Assembly (NCBI RefSeq): GCF_947077765.1
Contig: NZ_CAMTTF010000001.1
Location: 656,818-720,817 of the forward strand
DNA from: Salinibacter grassmerensis
GTDB lineage: Bacteria; Bacteroidota; Rhodothermia; Rhodothermales; Salinibacteraceae
Length of the DNA stretch: 64,000 nt
Direction of reading: 5' to 3'
Shown here: positions 35,130-44,604 of the stretch, piece after piece
Layout: the number at the start of each line of letters is the position of its first letter
Numbering within the stretch: the first letter of the stretch is position 1
Translations under genes and position numbers: made by a program
The notes under the pieces: model-generated
Told to the model about the DNA's origin: nothing
Databases searched by the model: none
Seen by the model: only the letters and a program-made list of their open reading frames with translations

Positions 35130-36041
35130 ATGCCCATTTCCAACGACACCTCCGAGCACCTCGACTGGCTGGAGTCGGAGGCGATTCACGTCATGCGGGA
35201 GACTGTGGCCCAGTTCGACAATCCCGTCCTCATGTTCAGTGGGGGGAAGGACTCGCTCACCATGATCCACCTGGCCCGGAAGGCGTTCTATCCGGCGAAG
35301 GTGCCGTTTCCGATTCTTCACGTGGACACGGGCCACAACTTCCCGGAGACGATCGAATTCCGGGACAACCTGATGGAGAAGCATGGCTTGGACCTGATCG
35401 TGGGCAGCGTGGAGGAGACCATCGAGTCGGGCCGGGCGAAGGAGGAGCAGGGGCCGGATGCGAGCCGCAACAAGCTCCAGATCGTGACATTGCTCGACAC
35501 GATTGAAGAGCAGGGCTTCGACGCGGCCCTGGGCGGGGCGCGCCGGGACGAAGAGAAGGCGCGGGCCAAGGAGCGCTTCTTCTCCCACCGGGACCGATTC
35601 GGGAACTGGGACCCGAAGAACCAGCGCCCGGAGCTCTGGAACCTGTACAACGGCCGGAGCCGGCAGGGCGAGCACTTCCGCGCCTTCCCCCTCAGTAACT
35701 GGACGGAGCTGGACGTGTGGCAGTACATCCAGCAGGAGGGCGTTGAGATTCCGAGTCTGTATCTGGCCCACGAGCGCACGATGTTCGAGCGGGACGGCGT
35801 GCTGCTTCCGAAGTCGCCCTACAATGATCTGCGGGCGGACGAGCACTACGTGGAGAAGATGGTCCGCTTCCGGACGATTGGGGACATGACCTGCACCGGC
35901 GCGGTGGAGTCGACGGCGACGACGCTCGACGAGGTGATCGCGGAAGTGGCCACGACGCAGCAGGCCGAGCGCGGGGCCCGGGCCGACGACCAGCGCGCGG
36001 AAGCGGCCATGGAAGAACGCAAGCGCGAAGGCTACTTTTAG
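35130..36041 (+). CDS. cysD: Sulfate adenylyltransferase subunit 2
   Basis: The catalytic subunit of ATP sulfurylase, which makes adenosine 5'-phosphosulfate (APS) from sulfate and ATP. The 303-residue protein has the PP-loop SGGKDSLTMIHLARKAF near residue 34 and LHVDTGHNFPETIEFRD near 68. GGARRDEEKARAKERFFS lies near 137 and FRAFPLSNWTELDVWQYI near 188, both typical of CysD. The ATG at 35130 is chosen because the family N-terminus (HLDWLESEAIHVMRE) begins nearby; the frame is open to 35055 without similarity. It is 146 bases upstream of the cysN-cysC fusion. No sulfite- or APS-reductase gene is nearby. Confidence 0.96.
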   Translation: MPISNDTSEHLDWLESEAIHVMRETVAQFDNPVLMFSGGKDSLTMIHLARKAFYPAKVPFPILHVDTGHNFPETIEFRDNLMEKHGLDLIVGSVEETIESGRAKEEQGPDASRNKLQIVTLLDTIEEQGFDAALGGARRDEEKARAKERFFSHRDRFGNWDPKNQRPELWNLYNGRSRQGEHFRAFPLSNWTELDVWQYIQQEGVEIPSLYLAHERTMFERDGVLLPKSPYNDLRADEHYVEKMVRFRTIGDMTCTGAVESTATTLDEVIAEVATTQQAERGARADDQRAEAAMEERKREGYF

Positions 36042-36187
36042 GCCCCGGGACATTACGGCCACCGCCTAATTTGGGCGTTGGGAGGGCCAGGTGGCATCGG
36101 CCGGTCTCATGCATCGGCCAGTGCGCGCGGCCCGAAGGCACGACCCCACAACTCGACATTCGCATCTCGACAATCGACACTGATCTG

Positions 36188-38092
36188 ATGGAGACGCAGG
36201 ACATGGATGTATTGCGGTTTACGACCGCGGGAAGCGTCGACGACGGCAAGAGCACGCTCATCGGGCGCCTCATGTACGACACGCAGGAGATCTTCGAGGA
36301 GAAGATGGAGGAGATCGAGCGCAACACCCAGCGGGACGACGAAGAGCTGGAGCTGGCGCTCCTGACCGACGGCCTTAGCGCGGAGCGCGAGCAGGGCATC
36401 ACGATCGACGTGGCCTACCGGTACTTCTCCACGCCGGAGCGCAAGTTCATTATTGCCGACACGCCGGGGCACGAGCAGTACACCCGCAACATGGTCACCG
36501 GCGCCTCGACGGCGGAGCTGGCCGTGGAGCTGATCGACGCCCGGAACGGGGTGCTGGAGCAGACGCGGCGGCACGGTTTCATCACCTCGCTGCTGCAGAT
36601 CCCCCACGTCATCGTGGCGGTTAACAAGATGGATCTGGTCGGCTACAGCGAGGAACGTTTCCGTGAGATCGTGGCCGAGTATGAGGCCTTCGCCGACAAC
36701 CTGGACGTGCAGGACATCACCTTCGTCCCGATCTCGGCCCTGAAGGGCGACAACGTGGTGCACCACTCCGATAACATGCCGTGGTACGAGGGGTCGACCC
36801 TCCTGCACCGACTGGAGAGCGTCCGGACGGAATCGACGCGCAACCAGGTGGACTTCCGGTTCCCGGTCCAGACCACGATCCGGCCCCACCAAGACTTCCG
36901 GGGCTTCGCCGGGCAGGTGGCGTCCGGAAAGGTGCGGCCGGGAGAAGAGATTACAGTGCTCCCGTCCGGGTACACCTCGGAGGTGGACGCGGTCACGACC
37001 CTGGATGGCGACCTCGACGAGGCGGGGCCCGGCGAGTCGGTGGTCCTCTCGCTGGAAGACGAGATCGATGTCAGCCGTGGGTCGATGATCGTGCGGAGCC
37101 GCAACAAGCCGGACGTGACGCGGCAGCTGGACGCCGACCTCTGCTGGATGAACGAGGAGGGTATGCGCCAGGACCGCCCCTACGTCCTGCAGCACACCAC
37201 GCGCCGCACGCAGGCCTACGTGTCGAAGATTGTGTACCGGACGAACGTGGAGACCTTCCACCGGGAGGAGGCCGACACCTTTGAGCTTAACGACATCGGA
37301 CGGGTCGAGATCGAGACCGCCGATCCCCTGTTCGTCGATCCGTACAAGCTCAACCGGGCGACGGGCAGCTTCATTCTCATCGACCCGGACACCAACGACA
37401 CGGTGGCCGCCGGCATGATTCGGGGCGTGGCCGAGGACGTGACGCCGTTCGGCGAGCACGCGGAGCCGCAGACGGAGGACGAGCCGCAGAGCTCCCCGAA
37501 CGTGGTGTGGGAGGGGCTCCAGATTCCGCGGGAGGAGCGCGAGAAGCAAAACGGCCACAAGGCCGGCGTCGTGTGGCTGACGGGCCTGTCCGGTGCCGGC
37601 AAGTCCACCATCGCGAAGGCGGTGGAGGAGCGCCTGTTCGATGCGGACGTGCAGACGATGATGCTCGACGGGGACAACGTGCGGCACGGCCTGAGTGGCG
37701 ACCTCGGCTTTGCGCCCGCCGACCGGAAGGAAAACATCCGCCGGGTGAGCGAGGTGGCGCGGCTCTTCTTCGAGCAGGGCAACGTGACGCTCTGCTCGTT
37801 CGTCTCGCCCTACCAGGAGGACCGGGACAGCGCGAAGGAGCTGCTGCCGGAGGACGTAAGAGACCGCTTCCTGGAGGTGCACGTCGACTGCCCGCTGGAG
37901 GTGTGCAAAGAGCGGGACACGAAGGGTCTCTACGCGAAGGCCGAGGCCGGCGAGATCGCCAACTTTACCGGCGTCTCGGCGCCCTACGAGGCCCCGGCGG
38001 ACCCGGACGTGGTGGTCGATACCGACGAGAACGACGTGGACGCGTGCGCCGATCAGATCGTCGAGGCCCTCGAAGCGCGCGGCATTGTCTAA
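36188..38092 (+). CDS. cysNC: Fused sulfate adenylyltransferase subunit 1 and adenylylsulfate kinase
   Basis: A 634-residue bifunctional protein. The N-terminal GTPase (CysN) drives APS synthesis with CysD: P-loop SVDDGKSTLIGRLMYDT near residue 16, switch ERGITID-like EREQGITIDVAYRY near 68, DTPGHEQYTRNM near 97 and NKMDLV near 149. From about residue 455 the APS kinase (CysC) adds a 3'-phosphate to give PAPS: GLSGAGKSTIAKAVEE, DGDNVRHGLSGDLGF and RRVSEVARLF. The product PAPS is the sulfate donor for sulfotransferases, and two such genes lie at the far end of this window. The ATG at 36188 is chosen over the frame opening at 36071. A run of nine G residues follows the stop (38099-38107). Confidence 0.95.
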   Translation: METQDMDVLRFTTAGSVDDGKSTLIGRLMYDTQEIFEEKMEEIERNTQRDDEELELALLTDGLSAEREQGITIDVAYRYFSTPERKFIIADTPGHEQYTRNMVTGASTAELAVELIDARNGVLEQTRRHGFITSLLQIPHVIVAVNKMDLVGYSEERFREIVAEYEAFADNLDVQDITFVPISALKGDNVVHHSDNMPWYEGSTLLHRLESVRTESTRNQVDFRFPVQTTIRPHQDFRGFAGQVASGKVRPGEEITVLPSGYTSEVDAVTTLDGDLDEAGPGESVVLSLEDEIDVSRGSMIVRSRNKPDVTRQLDADLCWMNEEGMRQDRPYVLQHTTRRTQAYVSKIVYRTNVETFHREEADTFELNDIGRVEIETADPLFVDPYKLNRATGSFILIDPDTNDTVAAGMIRGVAEDVTPFGEHAEPQTEDEPQSSPNVVWEGLQIPREEREKQNGHKAGVVWLTGLSGAGKSTIAKAVEERLFDADVQTMMLDGDNVRHGLSGDLGFAPADRKENIRRVSEVARLFFEQGNVTLCSFVSPYQEDRDSAKELLPEDVRDRFLEVHVDCPLEVCKERDTKGLYAKAEAGEIANFTGVSAPYEAPADPDVVVDTDENDVDACADQIVEALEARGIV

Positions 38093-38186
38093 CCGACTGG
38101 GGGGGGGACGGACGGGGCAGTGATCTTTCCTGGGGACGCTTCGTTCAGGTCGACAGACTCCCCCTTGTCTCAGACTCCCCGCCGTC

Positions 38187-38630
38187 ATGCTTTCCGAGAC
38201 CACTGCGGATCGGCTCCGAAATGTCTTTGCGGATCACCCTGCCGTGCGGGCGGCATACGTCTTCGGATTCGTCGCGGGCGATCGCGAACGAGACCGCAGC
38301 GACCTTGATCTCGGCATCGTCGTCGATTCCGATCGGTGGAAGCCCACCGACGACAAGGTCCCGCTCGTCACCGACGACAAGGTCCCGCTCGTCACCGACT
38401 GCATGGAGGCGGCGGAGCGGGACTGGATCGACCTCGTCGTGCTCAACGGCGCCCCCCTCGTGCTGCAGTTTGAGGCTGTGCGGCCGAATGTTCTTCTCTA
38501 TGCCCGGGACGACTTCCATCACGGTCGCTTCTTTTCGAAGGTCGCTCGCATGTGCTGGGATTTTGAGCCCCACTTCCGGCGGCAGCGCAAGGCCCTCAAA
38601 GAACGCCTGCGAGAGAAGGCCCATGGTTGA
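38187..38630 (+). CDS. MNT-domain nucleotidyltransferase antitoxin (MntA-like), probably impaired
   Basis: A 147-residue minimal nucleotidyltransferase. In MNT/HEPN pairs this protein silences its toxin by adding AMP groups to it. The hallmark GSx10DxD is altered: the sequence is FGFVAGDRERDRSDLDL, so Phe replaces the Ser, while the two Asp residues remain. An exact 24-base tandem duplication (38346-38393) gives DDKVPLVT twice, near residues 54-69. The third acidic residue is probably the Asp in WIDLVVL near residue 81. The stop overlaps the toxin start by eight bases, the normal arrangement for such pairs. The changed Ser and the duplication suggest loss of function after the toxin was inactivated. 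Confidence 0.85.
   Translation: MLSETTADRLRNVFADHPAVRAAYVFGFVAGDRERDRSDLDLGIVVDSDRWKPTDDKVPLVTDDKVPLVTDCMEAAERDWIDLVVLNGAPLVLQFEAVRPNVLLYARDDFHHGRFFSKVARMCWDFEPHFRRQRKALKERLREKAHG
38346..38393 (+). repeat. In-frame 24-base tandem duplication in the MNT gene
   Basis: Two identical 24-base copies (38346-38369 and 38370-38393), each coding for the same eight residues. The duplication keeps the frame. Confidence 0.95.
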
Positions 38631-39036
38631 CCCAAACGTGATCCGGCGCCGGCTGCAGAAGCTCAGCGAGTACCTCGATATTCTGAGGACGACGCAATAG
38701 TACTCGCGCTCGGAGTTCGTCGAAGACCCCTGCCTCTACGGAAGTGCTGAGCGATTTCTGCAGTTGTCGATTGAATCTATCAACGATATAGCCAGCCACG
38801 TGGTCGTCGATGAGAACCTCGGGGCCGTGGAACGGGCTCAGGATTTGCCCGACATCTTCGAGTCCGAAGGACTGATCGGGGAGGAGATGCGCGAGCAATG
38901 GACCGATATGGTTGGATTGCGGGACGCGCTCGTGCACGACTACCTCGACATTGACCGTGACATTGTATACGAGGCGATTCAACACCGACTCGATGAGATT
39001 GAACAGCTCCGCTCCGTCTTCTCCCAGTTTCTTTGA
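38623..39036 (+). pseudogene. HEPN-domain toxin with premature amber stop
   Basis: Read from the ATG at 38623, the frame is a HEPN ribonuclease toxin: VDPNVIRRRLQKLSEYLDIL at the start, then after codon 25 a TAG (38698-38700). The same frame then continues with YSRSEFVEDPCLYGSAERFL and on to 39036. The HEPN catalytic motif Rx4-6H is intact as RDALVHDY (Arg codon 38920-38922, His codon 38935-38937). The sequence on both sides of the TAG matches the family without a gap, so a single base change made the stop. A TTG at 38764 could start a shortened product that still holds Rx4H, but it would lack the first two helices. The partner is the MNT gene just upstream. Confidence 0.88.
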
Positions 39037-39121
39037 GAAGCACACCACTTCGACCAAAAAGGTTTTTTCAACTTCTTTGAGAAACTGACCGCGTTTCGCT
39101 TCTCATTCGATAGTCCTTCTC

Positions 39122-40954
39122 GTGGGTTCGCTTGGCAGTCTCGGCCTCAATGCCTGGATCACCGTTGCCGTGGTGGTCGGACTGGTCGGGGCACTGATGG
39201 CAGATGTGGGACGGCCGGACCTCGTGCTGCTGAGCGGCCTCGCGGTGCTGCTCGTCACGGGCGTCGTGTCGCCGGGGGAGGCCTTCGCCGGGTTTTCCAA
39301 CTCCGCCGTCCTCACCGTGGGCGCCCTCTATGTGGTGGCCGGGGGCGTGCAACAGACGAATGCCCTCTCGAGGCTTGACCGGGTGCTCTTTCCCGACACC
39401 ACGCGGCTCGGCCCCGTTCTGGCCCGCTTCATGGTGCCGACCTCCGTCCTGTCCGGGCTGCTCAACAACACGCCCATCGTGGCGATGCTCACGCCGCGCC
39501 TGCAGGAATGGGCCGATGCGCAGGACATCCCCGCCTCGAAGCTGATGATCCCGCTCTCCTATGCGGCCATCACCGGGGGCATGATGACGCTCATCGGGAC
39601 CTCCACGAACCTCATCGTGGCGGGCCTGATGGAGGCGGAGGGCTACGAGCCGCTCCACCTGTTCGATGTTACCTGGGTCGGCGTCCCCGCGGCCCTGGTC
39701 GTGATTGCCTATTTTGTCCTGGGGGGTCATCGGCTGCTGCCGGACCGCGGCGCCTCCGCCCCGGCGGCCGAGCGGCAGCTGGGCCAGAACATGTTCGAGG
39801 TCACGGTGACCGCGCCGTCCTCCATCGTGGGCCAGACGGTGGCCGAGGCGGGCCTGCGCGACCTCGGCGACGCCTACCTGACGCACGTCCGCCGGGGAGA
39901 GGAGGTGCTGCAGGGCCGCCCGGACCGCACCCTCGAACAGGGCGACATCCTGGCCTTCAACGGCAGCCTGGCCGCACGCGAGCGGCTTTTGGGGCGCCGG
40001 GGCCTCACGCGGACCCTGCCCCACCCGGACGGGGCCCACGGCGCCCCGGCCCGCTACGAAACCCTGCCGCTCTACGAGGCGGTCATTGCCGAGTCCTCGG
40101 ACCTCGTGGGCACCACGCTCGGGGAGGCGAACTTCCGCGAGCAATACCAGGGCGTCGTCCTCGGCATCCAGCGCCAGGACGAGCCGGTGACGAGCCCGGT
40201 GGGCACGACGGAGCTGCAGGCGGGCGACCTGCTGATCGTGGAGGCGCCGGACGACTTCGAGGAGCGGTGGAGCAGCGGGAGCCGGGAGGAGTTTTACCTC
40301 GTGGCGCCCCGCGACGGCCGGGCGCGCCGGAGCGGGGCACCCGAAGATGATGAGGAGACGGATCGGTCGGGGTGGGCGCCGATCGCCCTGGGCCTGACGG
40401 GCGCGATGGTGCTCGCGGCGGCGACGGGCCTGGTGCCCATCGTCACGGCCGCCTTCATCGCGGCCCTCCTCATGATCCTGGCCGGGTGCATCCGGGTGGC
40501 GGAGGCGCAGCGGGCGCTCAACGTGCAGGTGCTGGTTGTGATTGCGGCGGCACTGGGCATTGGGACGGCCATCGAGACCACGGGCCTCGCGACGGCGGCG
40601 GCCCAGGGCGTGCTTTCCGTCGCCGAGCCGATCGGGCCTGTGGCCGTCCTCGTGGCCCTCTACCTCTTGACCAACCTCCTGACCGAAATCATCACGAATA
40701 ACGCCGCGGCGGTGCTGATGCTACCCATCGCGATGGCCGCGGCGTCGAGCCTCGGGGCTCCGCCCATTGCCTTTGGGGTCCTCGTGGCCGTGGCGGCCTC
40801 CGCGAGCTTCCTCACGCCCATCGGGTACCAGACGAACCTGATGGTGATGGCACCGGGGGGGTACCGGTTCAGCGACTACGCCCGCGTGGGCTGGCCGGTC
40901 ACCCTGCTGGTGATGGGCACGTCGGTGGGCATCATTTCGCTAGTCTGGCTGTAG
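39122..40954 (+). CDS. SLC13 (DASS)-family anion permease with two RCK_C domains
   Basis: A 610-residue inner-membrane transporter, probably for sulfate or another divalent anion with Na+. The N-terminal transport half has the re-entrant signature [12 protein letters not shown] near residue 116 and [10 protein letters not shown] near 160. Two cytoplasmic RCK_C (TrkA_C) domains sit at about 220-300 and 310-395, the usual layout of this subfamily. The second transport half has [21 protein letters not shown] near 522 and [21 protein letters not shown] near 562. The start is a GTG. It follows cysD-cysNC by about 1 kb, separated only by the decayed toxin pair, so sulfate uptake is a reasonable inference. 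Confidence 0.88.
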   Translation: MGSLGSLGLNAWITVAVVVGLVGALMADVGRPDLVLLSGLAVLLVTGVVSPGEAFAGFSNSAVLTVGALYVVAGGVQQTNALSRLDRVLFPDTTRLGPVLARFMVPTSVLSGLLNNTPIVAMLTPRLQEWADAQDIPASKLMIPLSYAAITGGMMTLIGTSTNLIVAGLMEAEGYEPLHLFDVTWVGVPAALVVIAYFVLGGHRLLPDRGASAPAAERQLGQNMFEVTVTAPSSIVGQTVAEAGLRDLGDAYLTHVRRGEEVLQGRPDRTLEQGDILAFNGSLAARERLLGRRGLTRTLPHPDGAHGAPARYETLPLYEAVIAESSDLVGTTLGEANFREQYQGVVLGIQRQDEPVTSPVGTTELQAGDLLIVEAPDDFEERWSSGSREEFYLVAPRDGRARRSGAPEDDEETDRSGWAPIALGLTGAMVLAAATGLVPIVTAAFIAALLMILAGCIRVAEAQRALNVQVLVVIAAALGIGTAIETTGLATAAAQGVLSVAEPIGPVAVLVALYLLTNLLTEIITNNAAAVLMLPIAMAAASSLGAPPIAFGVLVAVAASASFLTPIGYQTNLMVMAPGGYRFSDYARVGWPVTLLVMGTSVGIISLVWL

Positions 40955-40991
40955 AGGGTCGACCCGTCATCCCCATAACCATTTTGCTCGC

Positions 40992-42053
40992 ATGAACGAT
41001 ACTCTCTTCGTGACCGGCGGGGCCGGCTTTATCGGCTCGGCGGTGGTGCGCCACCTGATCCAAGAGACCGAGGCGACCGTCGTCACGGTCGACGCCCTCA
41101 CCTACGCCGGGCACCGCGAGAACCTCGCGCCGGTCACAGGCCACCCCCGTCACCACTTTGAGGTGGAGGACATCACCGACGCCCCGGCCATGCACCGCCT
41201 TTTCCGCGAGCACGAGCCCGGCGGGGTAATTCACCTCGCGGCCGAGTCGCACGTGGACCGCTCCATCGATGGCCCGGCCGCCTTCGTGCAGACGAACGTG
41301 GTGGGCACGCAGGTGCTACTGGAGGCGGCGCGGACTTACTGGGAGGACCAGGGCAGGCCCGAGAGATTTCGCTTCCTCCACGTTTCAACCGACGAGGTGT
41401 ACGGGGAGCTCGGCGAGACCGGCGCGTTTACCGAGGAGACCCCCTACGACCCGAGCTCCCCGTATTCGGCCAGCAAGGCCGGGGCCGACCATCTCGCTCG
41501 GGCGTGGCAGCGCACCTACGGCCTGCCGGTCCTCATCACCAACTGCTCGAACAACTACGGCCCGCGTCAGCACCCGGAGAAGCTCATTCCGGTCGTCATC
41601 CGCAGCGCGCTGGACGGGGCGCCCATTCCGGTCTACGGCACCGGCGAGAACGTGCGCGACTGGCTCTACGTGGAGGACCACGTGCGGGCGCTACTGCGCG
41701 TGCTAACAGATGGAGAGGTGGGAGAAACGTACAACGTCGGCGGCGATCAGGAGCGGGAGAACATTGCGGTCGTCCGACAGATTTGCGACATTCTCGACGA
41801 GGCGCGGCCCCCGAGTGGCGCTCTTGATACCAGAAGCCACCACGACCTGATCACGTTCGTGGAGGACCGGCCGGGGCACGACTGGCGCTACGCCATCGAC
41901 GCGAGCAAGGTCGAGTCGGACCTGGGGTGGGCGCCGCAGGTGCCTTTTGAAGAGGGCCTGCGCCGGACGGTCGACTGGTACGTGGAGCACCGGGGCTGGG
42001 TGGAGGCTGTTGGGGCAAACGCCGACGAGGAGTCGACAGGAGACGTGAGTTGA
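40992..42053 (+). CDS. rfbB: dTDP-glucose 4,6-dehydratase
   Basis: The second enzyme of dTDP-L-rhamnose synthesis, forming dTDP-4-keto-6-deoxyglucose with bound NAD. The 353-residue protein has the NAD motif [16 protein letters not shown] at residue 7, [13 protein letters not shown] near 86, and [13 protein letters not shown] near 131 with the catalytic Asp-Glu pair. [15 protein letters not shown] near residue 159 holds Tyr and Lys. [17 protein letters not shown] near 185 is typical of RmlB. It is the first of four rml genes on the plus strand; the glucose-1-phosphate thymidylyltransferase follows after about 100 bases. Confidence 0.96.
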   Translation: MNDTLFVTGGAGFIGSAVVRHLIQETEATVVTVDALTYAGHRENLAPVTGHPRHHFEVEDITDAPAMHRLFREHEPGGVIHLAAESHVDRSIDGPAAFVQTNVVGTQVLLEAARTYWEDQGRPERFRFLHVSTDEVYGELGETGAFTEETPYDPSSPYSASKAGADHLARAWQRTYGLPVLITNCSNNYGPRQHPEKLIPVVIRSALDGAPIPVYGTGENVRDWLYVEDHVRALLRVLTDGEVGETYNVGGDQERENIAVVRQICDILDEARPPSGALDTRSHHDLITFVEDRPGHDWRYAIDASKVESDLGWAPQVPFEEGLRRTVDWYVEHRGWVEAVGANADEESTGDVS

Positions 42054-42155
42054 CATGGGAACCGTGTATTGTGAGACGGGGAAAAGCCGCTCCGGACATT
42101 CGCGCATCACGTGCCGTGACGAGAGGTCTTCTCATCGCTGAATAGCGTGAACGAC

Positions 42156-43085
42156 ATGAGTAGCGACGCACACAACACGGCCCGCACTCGGAAGGGCATC
42201 CTCCTCGCCGGCGGCGCCGGCACGCGGCTATACCCGGCCACCCGGGCGGTGAGCAAACAGCTGCTGCCCGTCTACGACAAGCCGATGGTGTACTACCCGC
42301 TCTCGACGCTGATGCGGGCGGGCATCCGGGACATCCTGCTCATCTCGACGCCCAAAGATCTGCCCCGGTTTGAGGACCTGCTGGGCGACGGGGCGCAGTG
42401 GGGGCTCAACCTCCGGTACGCCGAGCAGCCGGAGCCGAAGGGCATCGCGCAGGCGTTCACGATCGGAGCGGACTTCATCGACGGCGACGACGTGTGCCTC
42501 ATCCTCGGCGACAACATTTTCCACGGGGGCGGACTGGGCGAGAAGCTGCGCCGCGCCTCCGGGCAGCCGTCGGGCGGGACCGTGTTTGCCTACTACGTGA
42601 ACGATCCGGAGCGCTACGGGGTCGTGGACTTCGACGAGGCGGGCCGGGCTCTCGCTATAGAGGAGAAGCCCGACGTGCCCCCGTCCAACTACGCAGTCAC
42701 CGGGCTTTACTTTTACGACGCGGGCGTCGTCGACGTCGCTGCGGGCCTGGAGCCCTCGGGTCGAGGCGAGCTGGAGATTACGGACGTGAACCGGCACTAC
42801 CTCCAGCGGGACGAGCTCCAGGTCGAAACCCTGGGGCGGGGCATGGCGTGGCTCGACACCGGCACGCACGACTCGCTGCTCCAGGCGGCCAACTTCGTGC
42901 AGACGATCGAGGAGCGCCAGGGCCTGAAGATCAGCTGTCCGGAGGAAGTGGCCTGGACCCAGGGCTGGATCGAGGCCGATGACGTGGTGCGGATCGGCCG
43001 ATCGATGGACAACAACGCCTACGGCCAGTACCTGCTCGACCTCGTGGAGCGAGTCCGGAGCGACACCACGCCCACTTCCACCTAG
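42156..43085 (+). CDS. rfbA: Glucose-1-phosphate thymidylyltransferase
   Basis: The first enzyme of the dTDP-L-rhamnose pathway. [32 protein letters not shown] near residue 13 is the nucleotide-binding signature, and [13 protein letters not shown] near 118 includes the loop after the metal-binding Asp. [27 protein letters not shown] near 230 and [12 protein letters not shown] near 260 are typical of the long RmlA form. The ATG at 42156 is used; a GTG three codons upstream (42147) is an alternative. It sits between rmlB and rmlC on the same strand. Confidence 0.95.
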   Translation: MSSDAHNTARTRKGILLAGGAGTRLYPATRAVSKQLLPVYDKPMVYYPLSTLMRAGIRDILLISTPKDLPRFEDLLGDGAQWGLNLRYAEQPEPKGIAQAFTIGADFIDGDDVCLILGDNIFHGGGLGEKLRRASGQPSGGTVFAYYVNDPERYGVVDFDEAGRALAIEEKPDVPPSNYAVTGLYFYDAGVVDVAAGLEPSGRGELEITDVNRHYLQRDELQVETLGRGMAWLDTGTHDSLLQAANFVQTIEERQGLKISCPEEVAWTQGWIEADDVVRIGRSMDNNAYGQYLLDLVERVRSDTTPTST

Positions 43086-43113
43086 CATTCTTTCTGTCTC
43101 GCCCTGCCGTCCG

Positions 43114-43674
43114 ATGACTGTTTCCGAGACCACCCTCCCCGGCGTGCGCCTTATCGAACCGGACGTCTACACGGACGATCGCGGCTCGTTCGCCGAACTC
43201 TGGAACGCTCGAGACTACGGGCACCAGGGCCTCGACGTCACCTTCGTTCAGGACAACCTGTCCCGGTCCCGCGAGGGGGTGCTCCGGGGGCTGCACTTCC
43301 AGAACCCCCGGCCGCAGGGAAAACTGATCTCGGTGCTGAAGGGGGCCGTCTACGACGTCGTTGTCAACGTGCGGGCCGATGCGGACACGTTTGGGGCGTG
43401 GGAGGGGCAGGTCCTGTCGGCAGAGAACGCGCGGCAGCTGTACGTGCCGGAGGGGTACGCCCACGGCTTCGTGGCGACGAGCGGCGACGTCCTCTTCCAC
43501 TACAAGTGCACCGACTTCTACCACCCGGAGGCCGACCGGACGATTCGGTGGGACGACCCGGCCCTCGACATCGACTGGCCGGTGAACGATCCCGTTCTCT
43601 CGGAGAAGGATGCGGGGGCCTCCACGCTGGACGCGATGCCCCGCGAGGCCCTTCGGTTCGACGCCGTTCGATAA
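43114..43674 (+). CDS. rfbC: dTDP-4-dehydrorhamnose 3,5-epimerase
   Basis: The third enzyme of dTDP-L-rhamnose synthesis, a cupin-fold epimerase of 186 residues. DDRGSFAELWNARDY near residue 21, NLSRSREGVLRGLHFQNP near 49 (catalytic His) and GKLISVLKGAVYDVVVN near 71 are family motifs. YVPEGYAHGFVATSGDVLFHYKC near 110 supplies the second active-site segment. The start at 43114 is fixed by the family N-terminus; the longer open frame before it overlaps rmlA. Gaps to rmlA (28 bases) and rmlD (12 bases) indicate one transcript. Confidence 0.95.
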   Translation: MTVSETTLPGVRLIEPDVYTDDRGSFAELWNARDYGHQGLDVTFVQDNLSRSREGVLRGLHFQNPRPQGKLISVLKGAVYDVVVNVRADADTFGAWEGQVLSAENARQLYVPEGYAHGFVATSGDVLFHYKCTDFYHPEADRTIRWDDPALDIDWPVNDPVLSEKDAGASTLDAMPREALRFDAVR

Positions 43675-43686
43675 GTTCGACCCGCA

Positions 43687-44604
43687 ATGCCCGACGCGAC
43701 CGCCTCCATTCTACTGCTCGGCGCCACCGGCCAGGTGGGCCACGAACTCAGGTGCACCCTCGCGCCGCTCGGCGCGGTGCACACGCCAGGCCGAGCCGCG
43801 GTGGACCTCAGGGTCCCGGACGCCATCCGTCGGGCCGTCGACGAGATCGGTCCGGACCTCATCGTGAACGCGGCGGCCTACACCGACGTGGACGGGGCCG
43901 AAGACGCGCCGCGCCGCGCCGCCGCCATCAACGCCGAGGCGCCCCGCGTGCTGGCCGAGGCGGCCCAGACGACGGGGGCCTGGCTGGTGCACTACTCCAC
44001 GGACTACGTGTTTGACGGGACGAAACGTGCCCCGTACACCGAAGACGACGCCCCGAACCCCATCAACGTGTACAGCCGAACGAAGCGGGACGGGGAGGCG
44101 GCCATCCAGGCGGTCGGCGGGCGCCACGTCATCCTGCGCACGAGCTGGATGTACAGCCGCCGCCGCTCGAACTTCGTGCGGACCATGCTGCGCCTGGCCG
44201 ACGACACCGACCGGCTGACCGTGGTGGACGACCAGCTTGGCGTGCCGACCTGGGCGGGCTGGCTCGCCGAGGCGACGACCACGATCTGCAACTCCCTTCT
44301 TGGGGCCGAGGGCGCGTCCAAGGCAGGGTGCTACCACCTTGCCGGGACCGGCCAGACGAGCTGGTACGGCTTCGCCCGGGCGGTCTTCGCGCAGTTTGGC
44401 CGTACGGACGTGGCGGTCGAGCCCGTCTCGTCGGACGCGTACGACACGGCCGCTCCCCGTCCGGCCTACACCGTGCTTGACTCCAGCCGCGCACGGGCCG
44501 CCTTTGACCTGCCGGCCACGACGTGGACGGCGCAGCTGGATCGGTTCTGCGAGCGGATTGGTACGGAGAAGGGCACCCCGAAGGCGCCATTTGCGTCCGT
44601 TTGA
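43687..44604 (+). CDS. rfbD: dTDP-4-dehydrorhamnose reductase
   Basis: The last enzyme of the pathway, reducing to dTDP-L-rhamnose with NAD(P)H. The 305-residue short-chain dehydrogenase has LLGATGQVGHELRCTL at residue 9 and NAAAYTDVDGAEDAP near 60. YSTDYVFDGTKRAPYTEDD near 103 holds Thr/Asp, and NVYSRTKRDGEAAI near 125 gives Tyr and Lys. LRTSWMYSRRRSNFV near 150 is also typical. It completes the rml set, so the cell can supply L-rhamnose to a surface polysaccharide. After it comes a region altered by a mobile element. Confidence 0.95.
   Translation: MPDATASILLLGATGQVGHELRCTLAPLGAVHTPGRAAVDLRVPDAIRRAVDEIGPDLIVNAAAYTDVDGAEDAPRRAAAINAEAPRVLAEAAQTTGAWLVHYSTDYVFDGTKRAPYTEDDAPNPINVYSRTKRDGEAAIQAVGGRHVILRTSWMYSRRRSNFVRTMLRLADDTDRLTVVDDQLGVPTWAGWLAEATTTICNSLLGAEGASKAGCYHLAGTGQTSWYGFARAVFAQFGRTDVAVEPVSSDAYDTAAPRPAYTVLDSSRARAAFDLPATTWTAQLDRFCERIGTEKGTPKAPFASV

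Noticed and set aside
38099-38107. Nine-G run after cysNC as a phase-variation tract
   Set aside because: It lies between genes with no clear promoter role, so slippage would not alter a protein; kept only as a remark in the gene entry.
36107-38203. 698-codon open frame antisense to cysNC
   Set aside because: It is a shadow of cysNC; its translation is a His/Val/Arg/Leu mixture with no recognisable domain.
38764-39036. Independent small gene downstream of the MNT protein
   Set aside because: It is in the same frame as the HEPN toxin and continues its family sequence; it is better read as the 3' part of the broken toxin gene.
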